Assembly (NCBI RefSeq): GCF_018860965.1
Contig: NZ_JAHKQF010000002.1
Coordinates: 434,001 to 498,000, forward strand
Direction of reading: 5' to 3'
Origin: Alteromonas sp. C1M14
Lineage (GTDB): Bacteria > Pseudomonadota > Gammaproteobacteria > Enterobacterales > Alteromonadaceae
Length of the DNA: 64,000 nucleotides
Shown in pieces: positions 43,357-53,701 of the stretch (within the stretch, counting starts at the first letter, position 1; each line of letters starts with the position of its first letter). The position numbers and the translations under genes are program-made. The notes under the pieces are model-generated. The model worked only from the letters and a program-made list of their open reading frames with translations. It was not told where the DNA came from and did no database searches.

Positions 43357-46300
43357 CTAGGGGTTAGTTGCTTTGCTTTTAAAAAACAAAGAATACAGTA
43401 CCGGTACAGCCACCAATGTGAGCAATGTTGCAAAGGTTAAGCCCGACATGATGGTCACCGCCATACTGGCGAAAAACGCATCCCATAACAATGGGATCAT
43501 CCCCAGCACCGTGGTTAATACCGCCAACACAACAGGTCGAACACGGCTTAAACTAGCGCCTACAATGACCTCTCGAAGGGGCCCACCCGCATTACGCCGC
43601 AAATCAGCTTCATCCACCAGCACAATGGCATTTTTTATCAACATTCCCGATAGACTCAATAACCCTAAAAGGGCCGTAAAACTAAAGGGAAACCCGGTAA
43701 ACACCAAGCCCGCGGTCACACCACAAATGGCCATAGGAACAATAAACCAAATCAGTAGCGCCTGACGAAGGGCGTTAAATAATAGAATAGTGATAAGGAT
43801 CATACTCAAGAAGCTTAGTGGTAGTTGCTTACCAAGTGCTGCCTGAGCATCCCGTGAACTTTCAAATTCTCCGCCCCACTCCAACGAATACCCCTCTGGC
43901 ATTGGCAGGTTGGCCAGGCTTTCAACAACCGTAGCGCGGGCTTCTGCTGCGGTATAACCTTGTGCAGGCTCCGCTTGGACAGTCAACGTACGTACACGAT
44001 TACGACGTTTGATCATACCTTCATGCGCTTGCACATCGAAATCTGTTACAACCTGAGTTACTGGCACAAAATCTTGCAGGGTTTCACTCCAAATCAGGCG
44101 ATCGCGTAACCATTCCATGTTTTGCCGCTCAGAAACCGGTGGCCGTATTACCACTGGAATTTGGCGGTCTTTATCTCGGTAGATCCCTGCCGTTAGCCCT
44201 TCGGTGGCAAATTTCAATGCGTCGGTGATATCCGTTCTGGATAAGCCTACAATCTTCGCCTTTTGTTCATCCACAACAGGGTAAATGGTAAATTCACGCT
44301 GACGCCAATCTTGACGCACATCTTTGATGGCCGGTTCGCCGTTCATGATATTCTCAGCTTCCGCCGCGAGCTTTCTTAGTACATCAGGCTCTTTACCTTT
44401 AAACCGTGCTTCAATTTGTGCCCCTGTGGCCGGACCAAAAAACAATCGTTTAAAGAAAATTTCCGCTTGTGGATAACGCTGACGAATTTCTCCGCTTAAT
44501 CTTGTCATAACAGCAGGAATTTGCTCTCTATCCTGTGTGCGCACAATTAATTGGCCGTAAGACGGGTTTGGCAAATCCGGCGCATAAGTCAACATAAACC
44601 GACTGGCGCCCATACCGATGAAACTGGACACCGTGGTGACTTCATCTTGTTCCAAGACGCGCTTTTCAATATCGGCGATATCAGCTTCAGTGGCACGAAT
44701 ATCGCTGCCTTGCGGTAAGGTAAAATCAATATAGAAAATTGGCGTGTTAGACGGTGGGAAGAAAGACTGCTTCACCAAGCCAAATCCCATCACACTGACC
44801 ACCGTGGTTACCACAAGTAATAACACGGTTACTTTAGGGTAGTTTAAAGCGGTAACCAGCAAGCCTTTATATGCCCGATATCCCTTGCCAGCATAGTGAT
44901 CATCATCAGCACTACCATTACGTTTATCAAACAAGTAATGACCAAGTAACGGAGTAACCGTAACGGCTAATACCCAGCTAAGTAGCAGCGAAATGCATAT
45001 CACAGCGAACAGTGAAAACATAAAATCACCGGTGCTGTCTTGAGACAAGCCGATACCTGCGAAGGCTAATATTCCAATTACCGTTGCCGCAAGAAGAGGA
45101 TATTGCGTTTGCTGCGCCGCTTCTTCCGCGGCAACAGTAGAATCTTTACCTTTGTGCATGCCAAGCAACATCGACTCGGCGATAACAATGGCGTTATCAA
45201 CTAACATTCCCATGGCAATGATTAGTGCACCTAAGGAGATACGCTCCATTTGGATCTCGAAGATCCACATCATCAATACCGTGCCCAGTACCGTTAATAA
45301 CAGTGTCATCCCCACAACGACACCAACGCGCCACCCCATAACAAGCAATAACACAGCCACCACAATGGCTACCGATGCCGCCAGGTTGACAAGAAAGTCA
45401 CTAATCGCCGTATCCACCACTTTGTGCTGTTCATAGATAGGCAGAATGTCTACCCCGAGTGGTAATTTTTTCCGTAGTTCATCTAGATGGGCTTCCACAT
45501 CGTGACCAATATCCACAATATTCAAGTCGCTGCGACCCGCTATGGCAAGACTAAAAGCCTCTTTACCGTTGTGATGCACAACCTGTGTAGGGCTTTCTGA
45601 TTCCACACGATACACGCGGGCAATGTCGCCCACATGCAATTGTTCCGTTGTACCGGGCACACCAAACTTCAGATTACGGATGGTCTGCTCTGAATCATCC
45701 CCTGCCGGCACCACTAGACGTATACGGCGCTCGTCTAATCGCATACTCCCAGCATCGGCAATGGTGCTTTCAGTTTGGAAAACACTGGCGATGGAAGACA
45801 TGGAAATGCCAAGGCTCGCCAATTGCTCTTGGGTTACTTCAACATAAATGGTTTCTTCGGGCACACCGGCTAGTTGTGCCTGAGTCACACCTGGCACGGT
45901 AAGCACTTCACGACGCAATCGTGTAGCAAGCTCTTGTTTTTGTCGATTGGAAAAACCTTCAGCCACAACCGCGTAAAACATGCCGTAAACATCACCGAAA
46001 TCATCATTGACCACCGGCGTACTCGCCCCCGAAGGCAGTGTTAAAGCCGCCGCACTGACTTTACGTCTTAGTTCATCCCAGGCTTGTTGCAAATTATCGC
46101 TATTAAAATCATCACGAATTTCTACGGTAATTTGTGACTTTCCCGGCAAGGAGCGGGAGTTAATATCCCCTAATTGTGCCAATTGTTGAATAGTTGACTC
46201 TAAGGGCTCCGTGATCTCTTGCTCGACTTCTTCAGCAGTGGCACCTGGATAACTGGTGGTGACAATGGCCGACTTGATGGCGAATGCAGGATCTTCCAAT

Positions 46301-46401
46301 TTACCGATTTGGACCACCCCCATCAGACCGCCAACGAGGAAGATAACCATCAGCAACCAAACGGTTAACGGGTTATGAATGGAATACGTGGCAATTCTCA
46401 T
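43357..46401 (-). CDS. RND-family efflux permease
   Basis: The 1,014-residue protein is a complete inner-membrane RND pump. It has a first helix (WLLMVIFLVGGLMGVV), two large periplasmic loops (including SYPGATAEEVEQEITEPLE) and a second set of helices. The transmembrane segment GALIIAMGMLVDNAIVIAES gives the proton-relay Asp. It is expected to expel drugs or other compounds with the adaptor encoded upstream (4-bp overlap, coupled translation) and an outer-membrane channel that is not in this window. The substrate is unknown. The TetR gene upstream probably controls the pump. Confidence 0.93.
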   Translation of the reverse strand: MRIATYSIHNPLTVWLLMVIFLVGGLMGVVQIGKLEDPAFAIKSAIVTTSYPGATAEEVEQEITEPLESTIQQLAQLGDINSRSLPGKSQITVEIRDDFNSDNLQQAWDELRRKVSAAALTLPSGASTPVVNDDFGDVYGMFYAVVAEGFSNRQKQELATRLRREVLTVPGVTQAQLAGVPEETIYVEVTQEQLASLGISMSSIASVFQTESTIADAGSMRLDERRIRLVVPAGDDSEQTIRNLKFGVPGTTEQLHVGDIARVYRVESESPTQVVHHNGKEAFSLAIAGRSDLNIVDIGHDVEAHLDELRKKLPLGVDILPIYEQHKVVDTAISDFLVNLAASVAIVVAVLLLVMGWRVGVVVGMTLLLTVLGTVLMMWIFEIQMERISLGALIIAMGMLVDNAIVIAESMLLGMHKGKDSTVAAEEAAQQTQYPLLAATVIGILAFAGIGLSQDSTGDFMFSLFAVICISLLLSWVLAVTVTPLLGHYLFDKRNGSADDDHYAGKGYRAYKGLLVTALNYPKVTVLLLVVTTVVSVMGFGLVKQSFFPPSNTPIFYIDFTLPQGSDIRATEADIADIEKRVLEQDEVTTVSSFIGMGASRFMLTYAPDLPNPSYGQLIVRTQDREQIPAVMTRLSGEIRQRYPQAEIFFKRLFFGPATGAQIEARFKGKEPDVLRKLAAEAENIMNGEPAIKDVRQDWRQREFTIYPVVDEQKAKIVGLSRTDITDALKFATEGLTAGIYRDKDRQIPVVIRPPVSERQNMEWLRDRLIWSETLQDFVPVTQVVTDFDVQAHEGMIKRRNRVRTLTVQAEPAQGYTAAEARATVVESLANLPMPEGYSLEWGGEFESSRDAQAALGKQLPLSFLSMILITILLFNALRQALLIWFIVPMAICGVTAGLVFTGFPFSFTALLGLLSLSGMLIKNAIVLVDEADLRRNAGGPLREVIVGASLSRVRPVVLAVLTTVLGMIPLLWDAFFASMAVTIMSGLTFATLLTLVAVPVLYSLFFKSKATNP

Positions 46402-47495
46402 AATACCGGAGACTCCTTGGTGAACTCCCGTACATCCATGCCGTTTTGTAGAGCGCCTATGCCAGCGGCAACCACCTTAGTGTCTGGGGTCAAACCTTCA
46501 ATCACTTGCGCTTTCCCGTCACGAATTAAACCCACATCTACCGGTTGATAATACACTTTGCCATTGTCGATACGCCAAATTGCAAAATCCGCTTCACCCG
46601 TAGAATCAATAGCAGTAATAGGAACCCAAAGCCCTGCAGGCCCTACCGGATTGGCAATGACAATACGGGCGGTTAACACCATACCCGGCAGTAATTCCAG
46701 CCCATCTTCTCGAGGAAGTTTGAATGTTACTTGGTAGGTTTGGGTATTCTCATTAATCTCGGTTTTGTTTTCCAAATAACTCAACATAACCGGTTCGCCA
46801 TCACTGTTTAGTATGAGTTCGCCTCTTTCGTTTTCTAAAAACACCTGATAAGCGGGGTTTTTGTCTACGGCATAACGCATCAACTGTTCAGGTACGTTTA
46901 CATGGATCCGCAAAAAATTGATATTTTGCACACGCAGCACCGCTTGGTTTGGCTGAACATAAGAGAATTTTTCTACTACACGATTGGTGATCAAGGCATC
47001 AAAGGGGGCACGAAGTTCAGTGTAATCAATATTCAAACGCGCATTTTCTACCGCTAATTCAGCATTTTCAAAACTGGTTTGCAGAGAATCATAATCACTT
47101 TTACTGATGTAATTATCATTTTGTAATTGTTTGCCCCGCTCAAAGTCAGACGCTGCCTTTCGATAAGACGCTTGCGCTTGCTTTAGCGCCAATGCATAGT
47201 CTTGGGGATCCAACGAGGCAAGTAGCTCTCCTTCTGGTATCACCACGCCCTGTCTTTCCACCAAAAAGTTAATTCGACCGGCCACCTGAAAAGCCATATC
47301 AACGGTGCTAAGGGCATCGACTCGTGCCACAAAGTGGCGGACAATAGTTTGATCATCCCCATTTACCGTATAAACCTGGACTAACGGCGGAGCGGAGGTT
47401 TGTTGCACCTGAGCTTCTCCACTACAGCTTGCTAAACCTATCAGTGACGTCAATAACATGACGAACATACCCATTTTTCTTGCCGTGTTATTCAC
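46398..47495 (-). CDS. RND efflux periplasmic adaptor (membrane-fusion protein)
   Basis: The 365-residue protein starts at GTG 47495, where AAGGAG (47507-47502) is 6 nt upstream, inside the end of the TetR gene. It has a lipoprotein signal (LIGLASC), beta-hairpin and lipoyl-like barrel segments (VDMAFQVAGRINFLVERQGV), a coiled-coil hairpin (about residues 85-150, LALKQAQASYRKAASDFERG) and a beta-barrel end. It links the RND permease to the outer-membrane channel. The GTG start overlaps the TetR stop by 8 bp. Confidence 0.9.
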   Translation of the reverse strand: MNNTARKMGMFVMLLTSLIGLASCSGEAQVQQTSAPPLVQVYTVNGDDQTIVRHFVARVDALSTVDMAFQVAGRINFLVERQGVVIPEGELLASLDPQDYALALKQAQASYRKAASDFERGKQLQNDNYISKSDYDSLQTSFENAELAVENARLNIDYTELRAPFDALITNRVVEKFSYVQPNQAVLRVQNINFLRIHVNVPEQLMRYAVDKNPAYQVFLENERGELILNSDGEPVMLSYLENKTEINENTQTYQVTFKLPREDGLELLPGMVLTARIVIANPVGPAGLWVPITAIDSTGEADFAIWRIDNGKVYYQPVDVGLIRDGKAQVIEGLTPDTKVVAAGIGALQNGMDVREFTKESPVL

Positions 47496-48048
47496 TGCGG
47501 TCTCCTTCCAATGCAATGGCCATATTAATTAATTTTTCTCGAAGTCTATTACGTTCACTTTCATCAAAAGGGCTTATTCCCAATAATTCCTGAAAACTCA
47601 ACCCATCAGCAGCAAGCCACAGTAAAATACTTTCTTCGCTGGCCGACTCGCTCATTACCGCTTTTTTCTTTTCTTGCATCATAGCCGACATGGGCGCTAA
47701 CAACGCAGGGTTTTCAATGGCGGCAACTAATAAAATCTTAGCTTCATGCAAACCAATCTTCTCATGCGTGACTTTTCTGGTGCGCATTATGTTGGTGATT
47801 GTTAGCCTGTCGTCGTGTTTCTTCGCTAACAACTCACTATCGTCGCTAACCATTTTAAGCATTTTATTTGTCATACCTTGTAATAAGGCATCTTTATTTG
47901 GAAAGTGATGCATCACACCACCTTTGCTCATCCCGCATTTTTGCGCCACGTTATTTAAGGTTAATTGCTTTGGACCTTGCTCTACCGCAATTGCCGTTGC
48001 CGCGGCCAAAATACGTAATCGCGACGATGCTGCTTTTGAATCTGTCAT
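47488..48048 (-). CDS. TetR-family repressor of the RND pump
   Basis: The 186-residue protein has a TetR HTH (LTLNNVAQKCGMSKGGVMHHF) followed by a long helical ligand-binding part. ATG 48048 has GGGG at 48055-48058 upstream; a TTG at 48063 would also be in frame but lies inside the operator. Overlap and coupling with the adaptor gene indicate self-control of the pump operon. The ligand may be a pump substrate. Confidence 0.9.
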   Translation of the reverse strand: MTDSKAASSRLRILAAATAIAVEQGPKQLTLNNVAQKCGMSKGGVMHHFPNKDALLQGMTNKMLKMVSDDSELLAKKHDDRLTITNIMRTRKVTHEKIGLHEAKILLVAAIENPALLAPMSAMMQEKKKAVMSESASEESILLWLAADGLSFQELLGISPFDESERNRLREKLINMAIALEGDRSE

Positions 48049-48061
48049 ATTTACCCCAAAC

Positions 48062-48079
48062 AAACCAACTGGTCGGTTT
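48062..48079. promoter_or_regulatory. Probable TetR operator
   Basis: AAACCAACTGGTCGGTTT is a near-palindrome (arms AAACC/GGTTT and inner AC/GT). It lies directly before the regulator gene, where autorepression would act. Confidence 0.6.
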
Positions 48080-48225
48080 TTATATGATCCTTCCCCCTAT
48101 GTCAATAAAAATGCCAACCGACAACCAAAGAAAAGCCTTTTCAGTGGCCTTTCCTCCATTAATGGCAAACGCCCATTTCATGGTATGCTTTGGTGATTAG
48201 GTTATTTTGACTATGTGCATTAAAG

Positions 48226-48699
48226 ATGACAGCGCAAACCCACCGCCATCTGGTGAATCTGGAAATTCTAATTAGTGATATCGAAATGCTGGCGCCCGGC
48301 GATCTTGCCACGGCCCCCCATATTCGATTGCTAGACAGTATTCGTCGTGAATTAACGGCGCTTGAAGCATCTGCCATAAACGAAACCCAGCAGGGCTTTC
48401 AACAATTAGTGGGAACCACAACCCTTAAACAGGGTTTAAAAGACAAGCGAATGTTGACCATCTATAACCGTTTACTCGGTTATATTCTTCAACACTGGCG
48501 CGCCTCTACTAAAATTGATGAGATTATAGACTCTCAGTTTGATAACCACGCCGACGAACGACTCGAGTTGCTACGAACAAAAAGTATTCGAGCAAAAAGT
48601 CAGTGCAAGACCATCATGCTGGCTATGGGAAATTGTGATGCGAACTATTTTCTAACGTTATTTGGCTTACAACAAGAAGCGTGGTTAGTACAGGTTTGA
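48226..48699 (+). CDS. Hypothetical protein
   Basis: The 157-residue protein is mostly helical, with charged and amphipathic segments (LVNLEILISDIEMLAP, IRRELTALEASAINETQQGF), no signal peptide and no recognised motif. It stands alone between the TetR gene and the ahp terminator on the plus strand. Its composition is normal for the neighbourhood, so I accept it as a gene. Confidence 0.6.
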   Translation: MTAQTHRHLVNLEILISDIEMLAPGDLATAPHIRLLDSIRRELTALEASAINETQQGFQQLVGTTTLKQGLKDKRMLTIYNRLLGYILQHWRASTKIDEIIDSQFDNHADERLELLRTKSIRAKSQCKTIMLAMGNCDANYFLTLFGLQQEAWLVQV

Positions 48700-48726
48700 T
48701 GCTGACAAACCAATTGTTCAAATAAA

Positions 48727-48758
48727 AAAGTCCGCCAAGGTTACCCTTGCCGGACTTT
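48727..48758. terminator. Terminator between the hypothetical gene and ahpF
   Basis: AAAGTCCGCCAAGG and CCTTGCCGGACTTT pair, with one mismatch, around a TTAC loop. A T run lies on the minus-strand side, so it mainly ends the ahpF transcript. Confidence 0.85.
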
Positions 48759-48789
48759 GTTTTGGTTATTGCGGTTAGAACGCAGAGGC

Positions 48790-50343
48790 TTAATGAGTCA
48801 GTAAGTATTCAAAGGCTGACAATGAAGCTTTAGCACCTTCGCCCATAGAGATAACAATTTGTTTGTAAGGAACGGTGGTGACGTCCCCTGCTGCAAATAT
48901 CCCTTCTTCTGAAGTCACACACTTGTTATCTACAATAATTTCGCCGTGACCTGTCATCTCAACCACGCCTTGCAAGAACTGGCTGTTTGGAACCAAGCCA
49001 ATCTGCACAAATACGCCGGCCAGGGGTAATACTGTGTCTTCACCCGTTTCACGGTTTTTGTAATCAATCCCCGTTACTTTACCATTTTCAGCAACGATCT
49101 GATTGGTAGCTACGTTTCGCAATATTGTGATGTTGTCTCGCTTTTCTGCCTGTTCGACCAGCACTTTATCGGCTTTCAAGTCGGGCATAAATTCAAACAC
49201 AGTAACCGATTTAACGATACCGGCTAAATCGAGTGCCGCTTCAATACCTGAATTTCCGCCACCGATAACAGCAACATCTTTACCTTTAAAGAAAGGACCG
49301 TCACAGTGTGGACAATAAGCCACGCCATTACCGATATTTTCTTTCTCACCCGGTACGCCCAATTCTCTCCAGCGTGCCCCAGTGGCTACGATAATAGTTC
49401 GGGTGTGAATTTCTTCACCTGACGATAACGCAACAATTTTTGTGTCACCGCGTTCAATATTTTCAACTTTTACGTGTTCTTTTAACGTAATGTCATAATC
49501 GTTCATGTGGGATAACAAGTTACCCACTAATTCAGGACCTGTGGTTTTCGGTACTGAAATAAGGTTTTCGATGCCCATGGTATCTTTAACCTGACCACCG
49601 AAGCGATCGGCAACTATGGTCACTTTTAACCCTTTACGTGCGCTGTAGATTGCCGCACTGACACCTGCTGGACCACCGCCAATAACGGTTACGTCTTGCA
49701 TTGGCATAGCTTGGCCTTTGTTGGCCTCTTTCAGGCTAGCGTCACGTTCGATAAGTTTGTCAATTAAAACAGACGCATCCACTTTACCATTGGCAAACAA
49801 TTCGCCATTTAGGTATACGCTTGGCACACCTTGGATATCTCGTTCTTCAATTAACTGTGGATAGACACCACCGTCTATCATCTCAGATGTAATATTCGGG
49901 TTGAGCAAGGCAAATTGATTCAATGCTTGCACCACATCTGGACAGTTGTGACAGCTAAGACTGATAAACACTTCGAAATTAAGTGGTTCATCAACAGCCT
50001 TAACGATATTTTGAATATTGTCGTCGACTTTTAATTCTGTGCCTGACGCGTGAAGTAAGGCCAGTACGAGAGAGTTAAACTCATGCCCGCCTGGGATGCC
50101 GGAAAAACGAATACCAGTATCTTCACCGTCAGCTTCCAGTAGAAAGCTAGTCGCACTTCTTAGTACGCCATTTGTATCCCGTTCTTCCAACGTAATCTTG
50201 TCGCTTACACTCGCAATGCCAGACAGAAATTCAACCAATTCGCCTTTTTTACTGTGCTCGCCAGTTTGAAGAACAAAAGTGACATCTTTCTGCATTGACG
50301 CAGTGTAGCCTTTCAATGCTTGTAAAATTTCTTGAGTTAACAC
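48790..50343 (-). CDS. ahpF: Alkyl hydroperoxide reductase, AhpF subunit
   Basis: The 517-residue flavoprotein reduces AhpC. The N-terminal tandem thioredoxin-like domain has a redox CHNC pair (about residue 132), the FAD domain starts [22 protein letters not shown], and the C-terminal part has CPHCDGP (second redox pair) and [10 protein letters not shown]. It draws electrons from NADH and passes them by thiol relays to AhpC. It follows ahpC by 81 bp, with an intercistronic hairpin between them. Confidence 0.97.
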   Translation of the reverse strand: MLTQEILQALKGYTASMQKDVTFVLQTGEHSKKGELVEFLSGIASVSDKITLEERDTNGVLRSATSFLLEADGEDTGIRFSGIPGGHEFNSLVLALLHASGTELKVDDNIQNIVKAVDEPLNFEVFISLSCHNCPDVVQALNQFALLNPNITSEMIDGGVYPQLIEERDIQGVPSVYLNGELFANGKVDASVLIDKLIERDASLKEANKGQAMPMQDVTVIGGGPAGVSAAIYSARKGLKVTIVADRFGGQVKDTMGIENLISVPKTTGPELVGNLLSHMNDYDITLKEHVKVENIERGDTKIVALSSGEEIHTRTIIVATGARWRELGVPGEKENIGNGVAYCPHCDGPFFKGKDVAVIGGGNSGIEAALDLAGIVKSVTVFEFMPDLKADKVLVEQAEKRDNITILRNVATNQIVAENGKVTGIDYKNRETGEDTVLPLAGVFVQIGLVPNSQFLQGVVEMTGHGEIIVDNKCVTSEEGIFAAGDVTTVPYKQIVISMGEGAKASLSAFEYLLTH

Positions 50344-50374
50344 GGTAATTCTGCCTTTTGCTTTGTGTTTAATG

Positions 50375-50397
50375 GGTGCAGGCTTTACGCCTGCACC
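50375..50397 (-). repeat. Intercistronic hairpin between ahpC and ahpF
   Basis: GGTGCAGGC and GCCTGCACC pair perfectly (9 bp) around a 5-nt loop. No T run follows on the minus strand. It is placed to stabilise ahpC mRNA or reduce ahpF expression, since AhpC is needed in excess. Confidence 0.6.
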
Positions 50398-50424
50398 TGC
50401 TTACGATTGTTGGTAAGAAATCCC

Positions 50425-50988
50425 TTAGATTTTACCTACAAGGTCTAATGAAGGAGCAAGTGTTGCTTCGCCTTCTTTCCATTTTGCTGGGCAAACTTCA
50501 CCTGGGTGAGAAGCAACATACTGTGCCGCTTTCACTTTACGAACTACGTCGTCTGCTTCACGGCCGATGCCTTCTGCAGTGATTTCCATTGCTTGTACGA
50601 TGCCGTCTGGGTCAACAATGAACGTACCACGGTCAGCAAGACCCATGTCTTCACGCATACAATCGAAGTTGCGAGTGATTTCACCTGTTGGGTCGCCAAT
50701 CATGGCAAATTTAATTTTACCAATGGTGTCTGAAGACTGATGCCATGCAGCGTGTGTAAAGTGCGTGTCTGTAGATACAGAGAAAACTTCTACACCGCGT
50801 GATTGCAGTTCTTCGTACTTGTCAGCAATATCGCCAAGTTCAGTAGGACATACGAAAGTAAAGTCAGCAGGATAGAATACAAATACAGCCCATTTACCTT
50901 TGATATCTTCGCTGCTTACTTCAACGAGTTCACCGTCTTTAAACGCATTAGCTTTAAAAGGTTTGATAGCAGTGTTGATCAATGCCAT
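50425..50988 (-). CDS. ahpC: Alkyl hydroperoxide reductase, AhpC subunit (peroxiredoxin)
   Basis: The 187-residue 2-Cys peroxiredoxin has its peroxidatic Cys in FVCPTELGD (residue about 47) and the resolving Cys near the end (GEVCPAKW). It detoxifies H2O2 and organic hydroperoxides. Downstream ahpF regenerates it. The 277 bp upstream contain AT-rich sequence that could bind OxyR, but I could not read a convincing OxyR site. Confidence 0.97.
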   Translation of the reverse strand: MALINTAIKPFKANAFKDGELVEVSSEDIKGKWAVFVFYPADFTFVCPTELGDIADKYEELQSRGVEVFSVSTDTHFTHAAWHQSSDTIGKIKFAMIGDPTGEITRNFDCMREDMGLADRGTFIVDPDGIVQAMEITAEGIGREADDVVRKVKAAQYVASHPGEVCPAKWKEGEATLAPSLDLVGKI

Positions 50989-51265
50989 TGTTATTCTCCA
51001 TTAAGTTAGTTTATTTTGTGTCTTTCGCGCCGATAAACTCAGGTGCTATTGGACACGTTAGTTACGATTTAAAAAGAAACTTAGTTTGCCAAAGTGGCGT
51101 AACCTTGTTTCCCTTAACTGGTAATTAGAATAGTGTGAATCAGGAAAAAAAGATAATTGGTAATGTTGAATGATATAATCAATTTTTCTGATTGAACTCA
51201 CAAATATTGAGCGTAAAAACGAAATAGAATTCTGCCAAACTTAAAAATGAATAGCAAGTGATACT

Positions 51266-52624
51266 ATGATGACAGAAACACCCGTACCACAGACAGACCG
51301 CGAAGCCTTCATCCACACGCTAACAGAGCAAATGGACGGCCGGGGCCCCGATGCCATGTTAAGTAAGCATGCCAAAATGGCATCGGCTCCTTTTCTTTTT
51401 TTTAGAGGAAGTGCTCATCTTTTCTATGCCGATCTGGCGGCTAAGCATGTTTCTTTGCCCGAGGCATTACATACTTTGCCACTCACCTGCGTCGTGGGCG
51501 ATTGCCATACCGCTAACTTTGGCTTTATGACCGAAGAAGGCTCTCATGGTGATGAAGTTATTTTTGCCCCCAATGACTATGATGATGCCTGTGTCGGCCA
51601 TGCGGGATGGGATATATTACGCTTTATGGTGTCAGTCATGTTGGCCAAGGATCATTGCCAAGGCATTAAAAGTGGTAAATATCACAGCGAAAAAAATACA
51701 ACCAATAAACCCACCATTGATGAAGATCATGCGTTCTTGGCGCTAGATGCGTTTATTGATGGCTATTTAATGGTAATTCAGCGGGTACATGATGATCCTG
51801 CCACATTAGATGATGCGGTCGATGACATCGTACCCGGTACTCGTTTACATAAATATTATCGCAAAGCCTGCGAAAGAGCGGCAGGCGGGCCCGACTTCCT
51901 AACCAAAAGCGCCTTGGCAAAGGCTGTACAAATGGGCGAAGAGGGCTTAGGGTTTCGACGCAATTCAGAAAAGTTCTCTCCTCTTGCCTCCCACTACTAT
52001 CAAGAGGTATATAAAGCCTTTTCTCCCTATATGGATGAAGACGTCATTGATATTGTGGAAAGAAATCAGGCCGGCACCGGCTCCAACAACCTTAAACGCT
52101 TTTATTTTTTAGTTGGGCCATCTAAACCACACAACGAGGAAAGCTTTGCACGCTCGCACATCGTTGAAGTTAAACAGCAACGAGAAGCGGCGCCATTGGC
52201 CTTCTTCCCTAACCTAACGCCGGTCAACCGCCTTAATCCCGCACACTTAACTGCACGTTGTCAGCGCAAAATGCAGCGCCGGCCAGACCTTTTGCTCGAT
52301 GAAGTAGAGTGGCAAGACCATCACTGGCTTGTTCGTTCTCGTCACCATGCCCGCGTTTGCATCTCGCCAGAAGATATTGGCATTGGAAATCGTAGTGTAG
52401 AAGGTGGGTTTGTGGATTTTGCCCAATTATGTGGTGAATCGCTGGCCTTAGCCCATGCCCGCGGAGACAGGCGCTCTGTTAGTTTCGAACACCGTGTGCT
52501 CAAGACCCTTGCTGACTGTCGAGATGAACTCATTGATACCGCCACTGCCTATGCCAATCAGGTTATCCAAGATCATGAAAGTTGGTTGACCATGCTGAAG
52601 GGCGACAGTAAAAAGGGTAACTAG
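51266..52624 (+). CDS. DUF2252-domain protein
   Basis: The 452-residue protein matches DUF2252: FRGSAHLFYADLA, VVGDCHTANFGF and FAPNDYDDACVGHAGWD, a kinase-like (phosphotransferase-type) fold in which GDCHTANFG resembles the HxD-N catalytic loop. The enzymatic role is unknown. It is transcribed alone, with ATG ATG at the start, and follows ahpC divergently by 277 bp. It has no signal peptide. Confidence 0.85.
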   Translation: MMTETPVPQTDREAFIHTLTEQMDGRGPDAMLSKHAKMASAPFLFFRGSAHLFYADLAAKHVSLPEALHTLPLTCVVGDCHTANFGFMTEEGSHGDEVIFAPNDYDDACVGHAGWDILRFMVSVMLAKDHCQGIKSGKYHSEKNTTNKPTIDEDHAFLALDAFIDGYLMVIQRVHDDPATLDDAVDDIVPGTRLHKYYRKACERAAGGPDFLTKSALAKAVQMGEEGLGFRRNSEKFSPLASHYYQEVYKAFSPYMDEDVIDIVERNQAGTGSNNLKRFYFLVGPSKPHNEESFARSHIVEVKQQREAAPLAFFPNLTPVNRLNPAHLTARCQRKMQRRPDLLLDEVEWQDHHWLVRSRHHARVCISPEDIGIGNRSVEGGFVDFAQLCGESLALAHARGDRRSVSFEHRVLKTLADCRDELIDTATAYANQVIQDHESWLTMLKGDSKKGN

Positions 52625-52642
52625 AAGATAAAGTGAGCTATC

Positions 52643-52668
52643 GGCAGTACCGTTAAGGTACTGCCTTT
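52643..52668 (+). terminator. Terminator between the DUF2252 and response-regulator genes
   Basis: GGCAGTACC and GGTACTGCC form a perfect 9-bp stem, followed by TTT. It serves the converging genes; the T run is short. Confidence 0.6.
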
Positions 52669-52678
52669 GGCAAAGGGT

Positions 52679-53611
52679 TTACGGCGCTGCGGGTAACACC
52701 GAAACAAATTCCACTCGGTTCCTTCCTTTGGATTTGGCTAGATATAACGCATTGTCAGCTTTATCTACAATTTCCCTCACCGTCACATCAATATTTGAAT
52801 GAAGGCTCATATCTACCACGGTGGCACCAATGCTAACTGAGAGAAAACCATTTTGTGATGACTCGTGGCTAATTTTCTGTTCTTGAAACGCCGATAAAAT
52901 CGCCTCAGCCATACTTAGCGCCCCTTCTTTATCGGTTTCGGTAAGAACGATTCCGAACTCTTCTCCCCCTAAACGACAAACAAGATCCGTTGCTCGTCGT
53001 GCGGATTGTTTCAAAATACGAGATACCAAGCCTAAACAATCGTCACCTTTGCCGTGGCCGTAATGGTCGTTGTACGCTTTAAAGTCGTCAATATCGATCA
53101 TGAGAAAAGCCAACGAGTTTCTCGCCCGATGACAACGACCTAACTCAATGCTCATAACGTCGTCGAACTTTCTACGATTAGCTAAACCGGTAAGCGAATC
53201 CGTTGCGGCTAAAGACTCAAGTTGCAATGTTTGTTGATATAAGCGGGTGTGAGTGCGCACACGAGCGCGAAGCAGAGGTACTTCAATGGGTTTGGTGATG
53301 TAATCTACTGCCCCTAATTCAAAGCCTTTAGTTTGCTCATCTACTTCCGTAAGGGCGGTGACAAATATTACCGGTATATTCAATGTATGCGCATTAGATT
53401 TTAATTGTTTACATAACGTAAACCCATTAATTCTTGGCATCAATACATCCAGCAAAATCAGATAAGGTTGGGCCACCAATGCTTGCTTCAAGCCATCTTC
53501 AGCACTCGTAGCAATAATAACATCGTAATCTGGCGATAGCGCTTCGGCAATAAGCCTTATAGTCGTAATGTCATCATCAATGATTAACACACGATACTTC
53601 GATAGAGACAT
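52679..53611 (-). CDS. Response regulator with GGDEF domain (diguanylate cyclase)
   Basis: The 310-residue protein has an N-terminal receiver domain (VLIIDDDITT, LILLDVLMPRING with the phosphoryl Asp, and VTALTE) and a C-terminal GGDEF domain whose active site is RLGGEEFG. It should make the second messenger cyclic di-GMP when phosphorylated. It has no DNA-binding domain. It is divergent from the hybrid kinase gene (90 bp gap), and the pair probably forms one signalling unit. Confidence 0.93.
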   Translation of the reverse strand: MSLSKYRVLIIDDDITTIRLIAEALSPDYDVIIATSAEDGLKQALVAQPYLILLDVLMPRINGFTLCKQLKSNAHTLNIPVIFVTALTEVDEQTKGFELGAVDYITKPIEVPLLRARVRTHTRLYQQTLQLESLAATDSLTGLANRRKFDDVMSIELGRCHRARNSLAFLMIDIDDFKAYNDHYGHGKGDDCLGLVSRILKQSARRATDLVCRLGGEEFGIVLTETDKEGALSMAEAILSAFQEQKISHESSQNGFLSVSIGATVVDMSLHSNIDVTVREIVDKADNALYLAKSKGRNRVEFVSVLPAAP

Positions 53612-53701
53612 ATTTGAAATCCTATTTCAATTACCGTTCATTATTAGCAGTTATGCACTACGCTTTCTATTATGAAGTTATCACCCTCTTAATAGGACAG
53701 T

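Noticed and set aside
50989..51265. OxyR binding site upstream of ahpC
   Set aside because: AT-rich sequence with GATAAT- and ATAATC-like pieces does not show the four spaced ATAG/CTAT half sites expected for OxyR.
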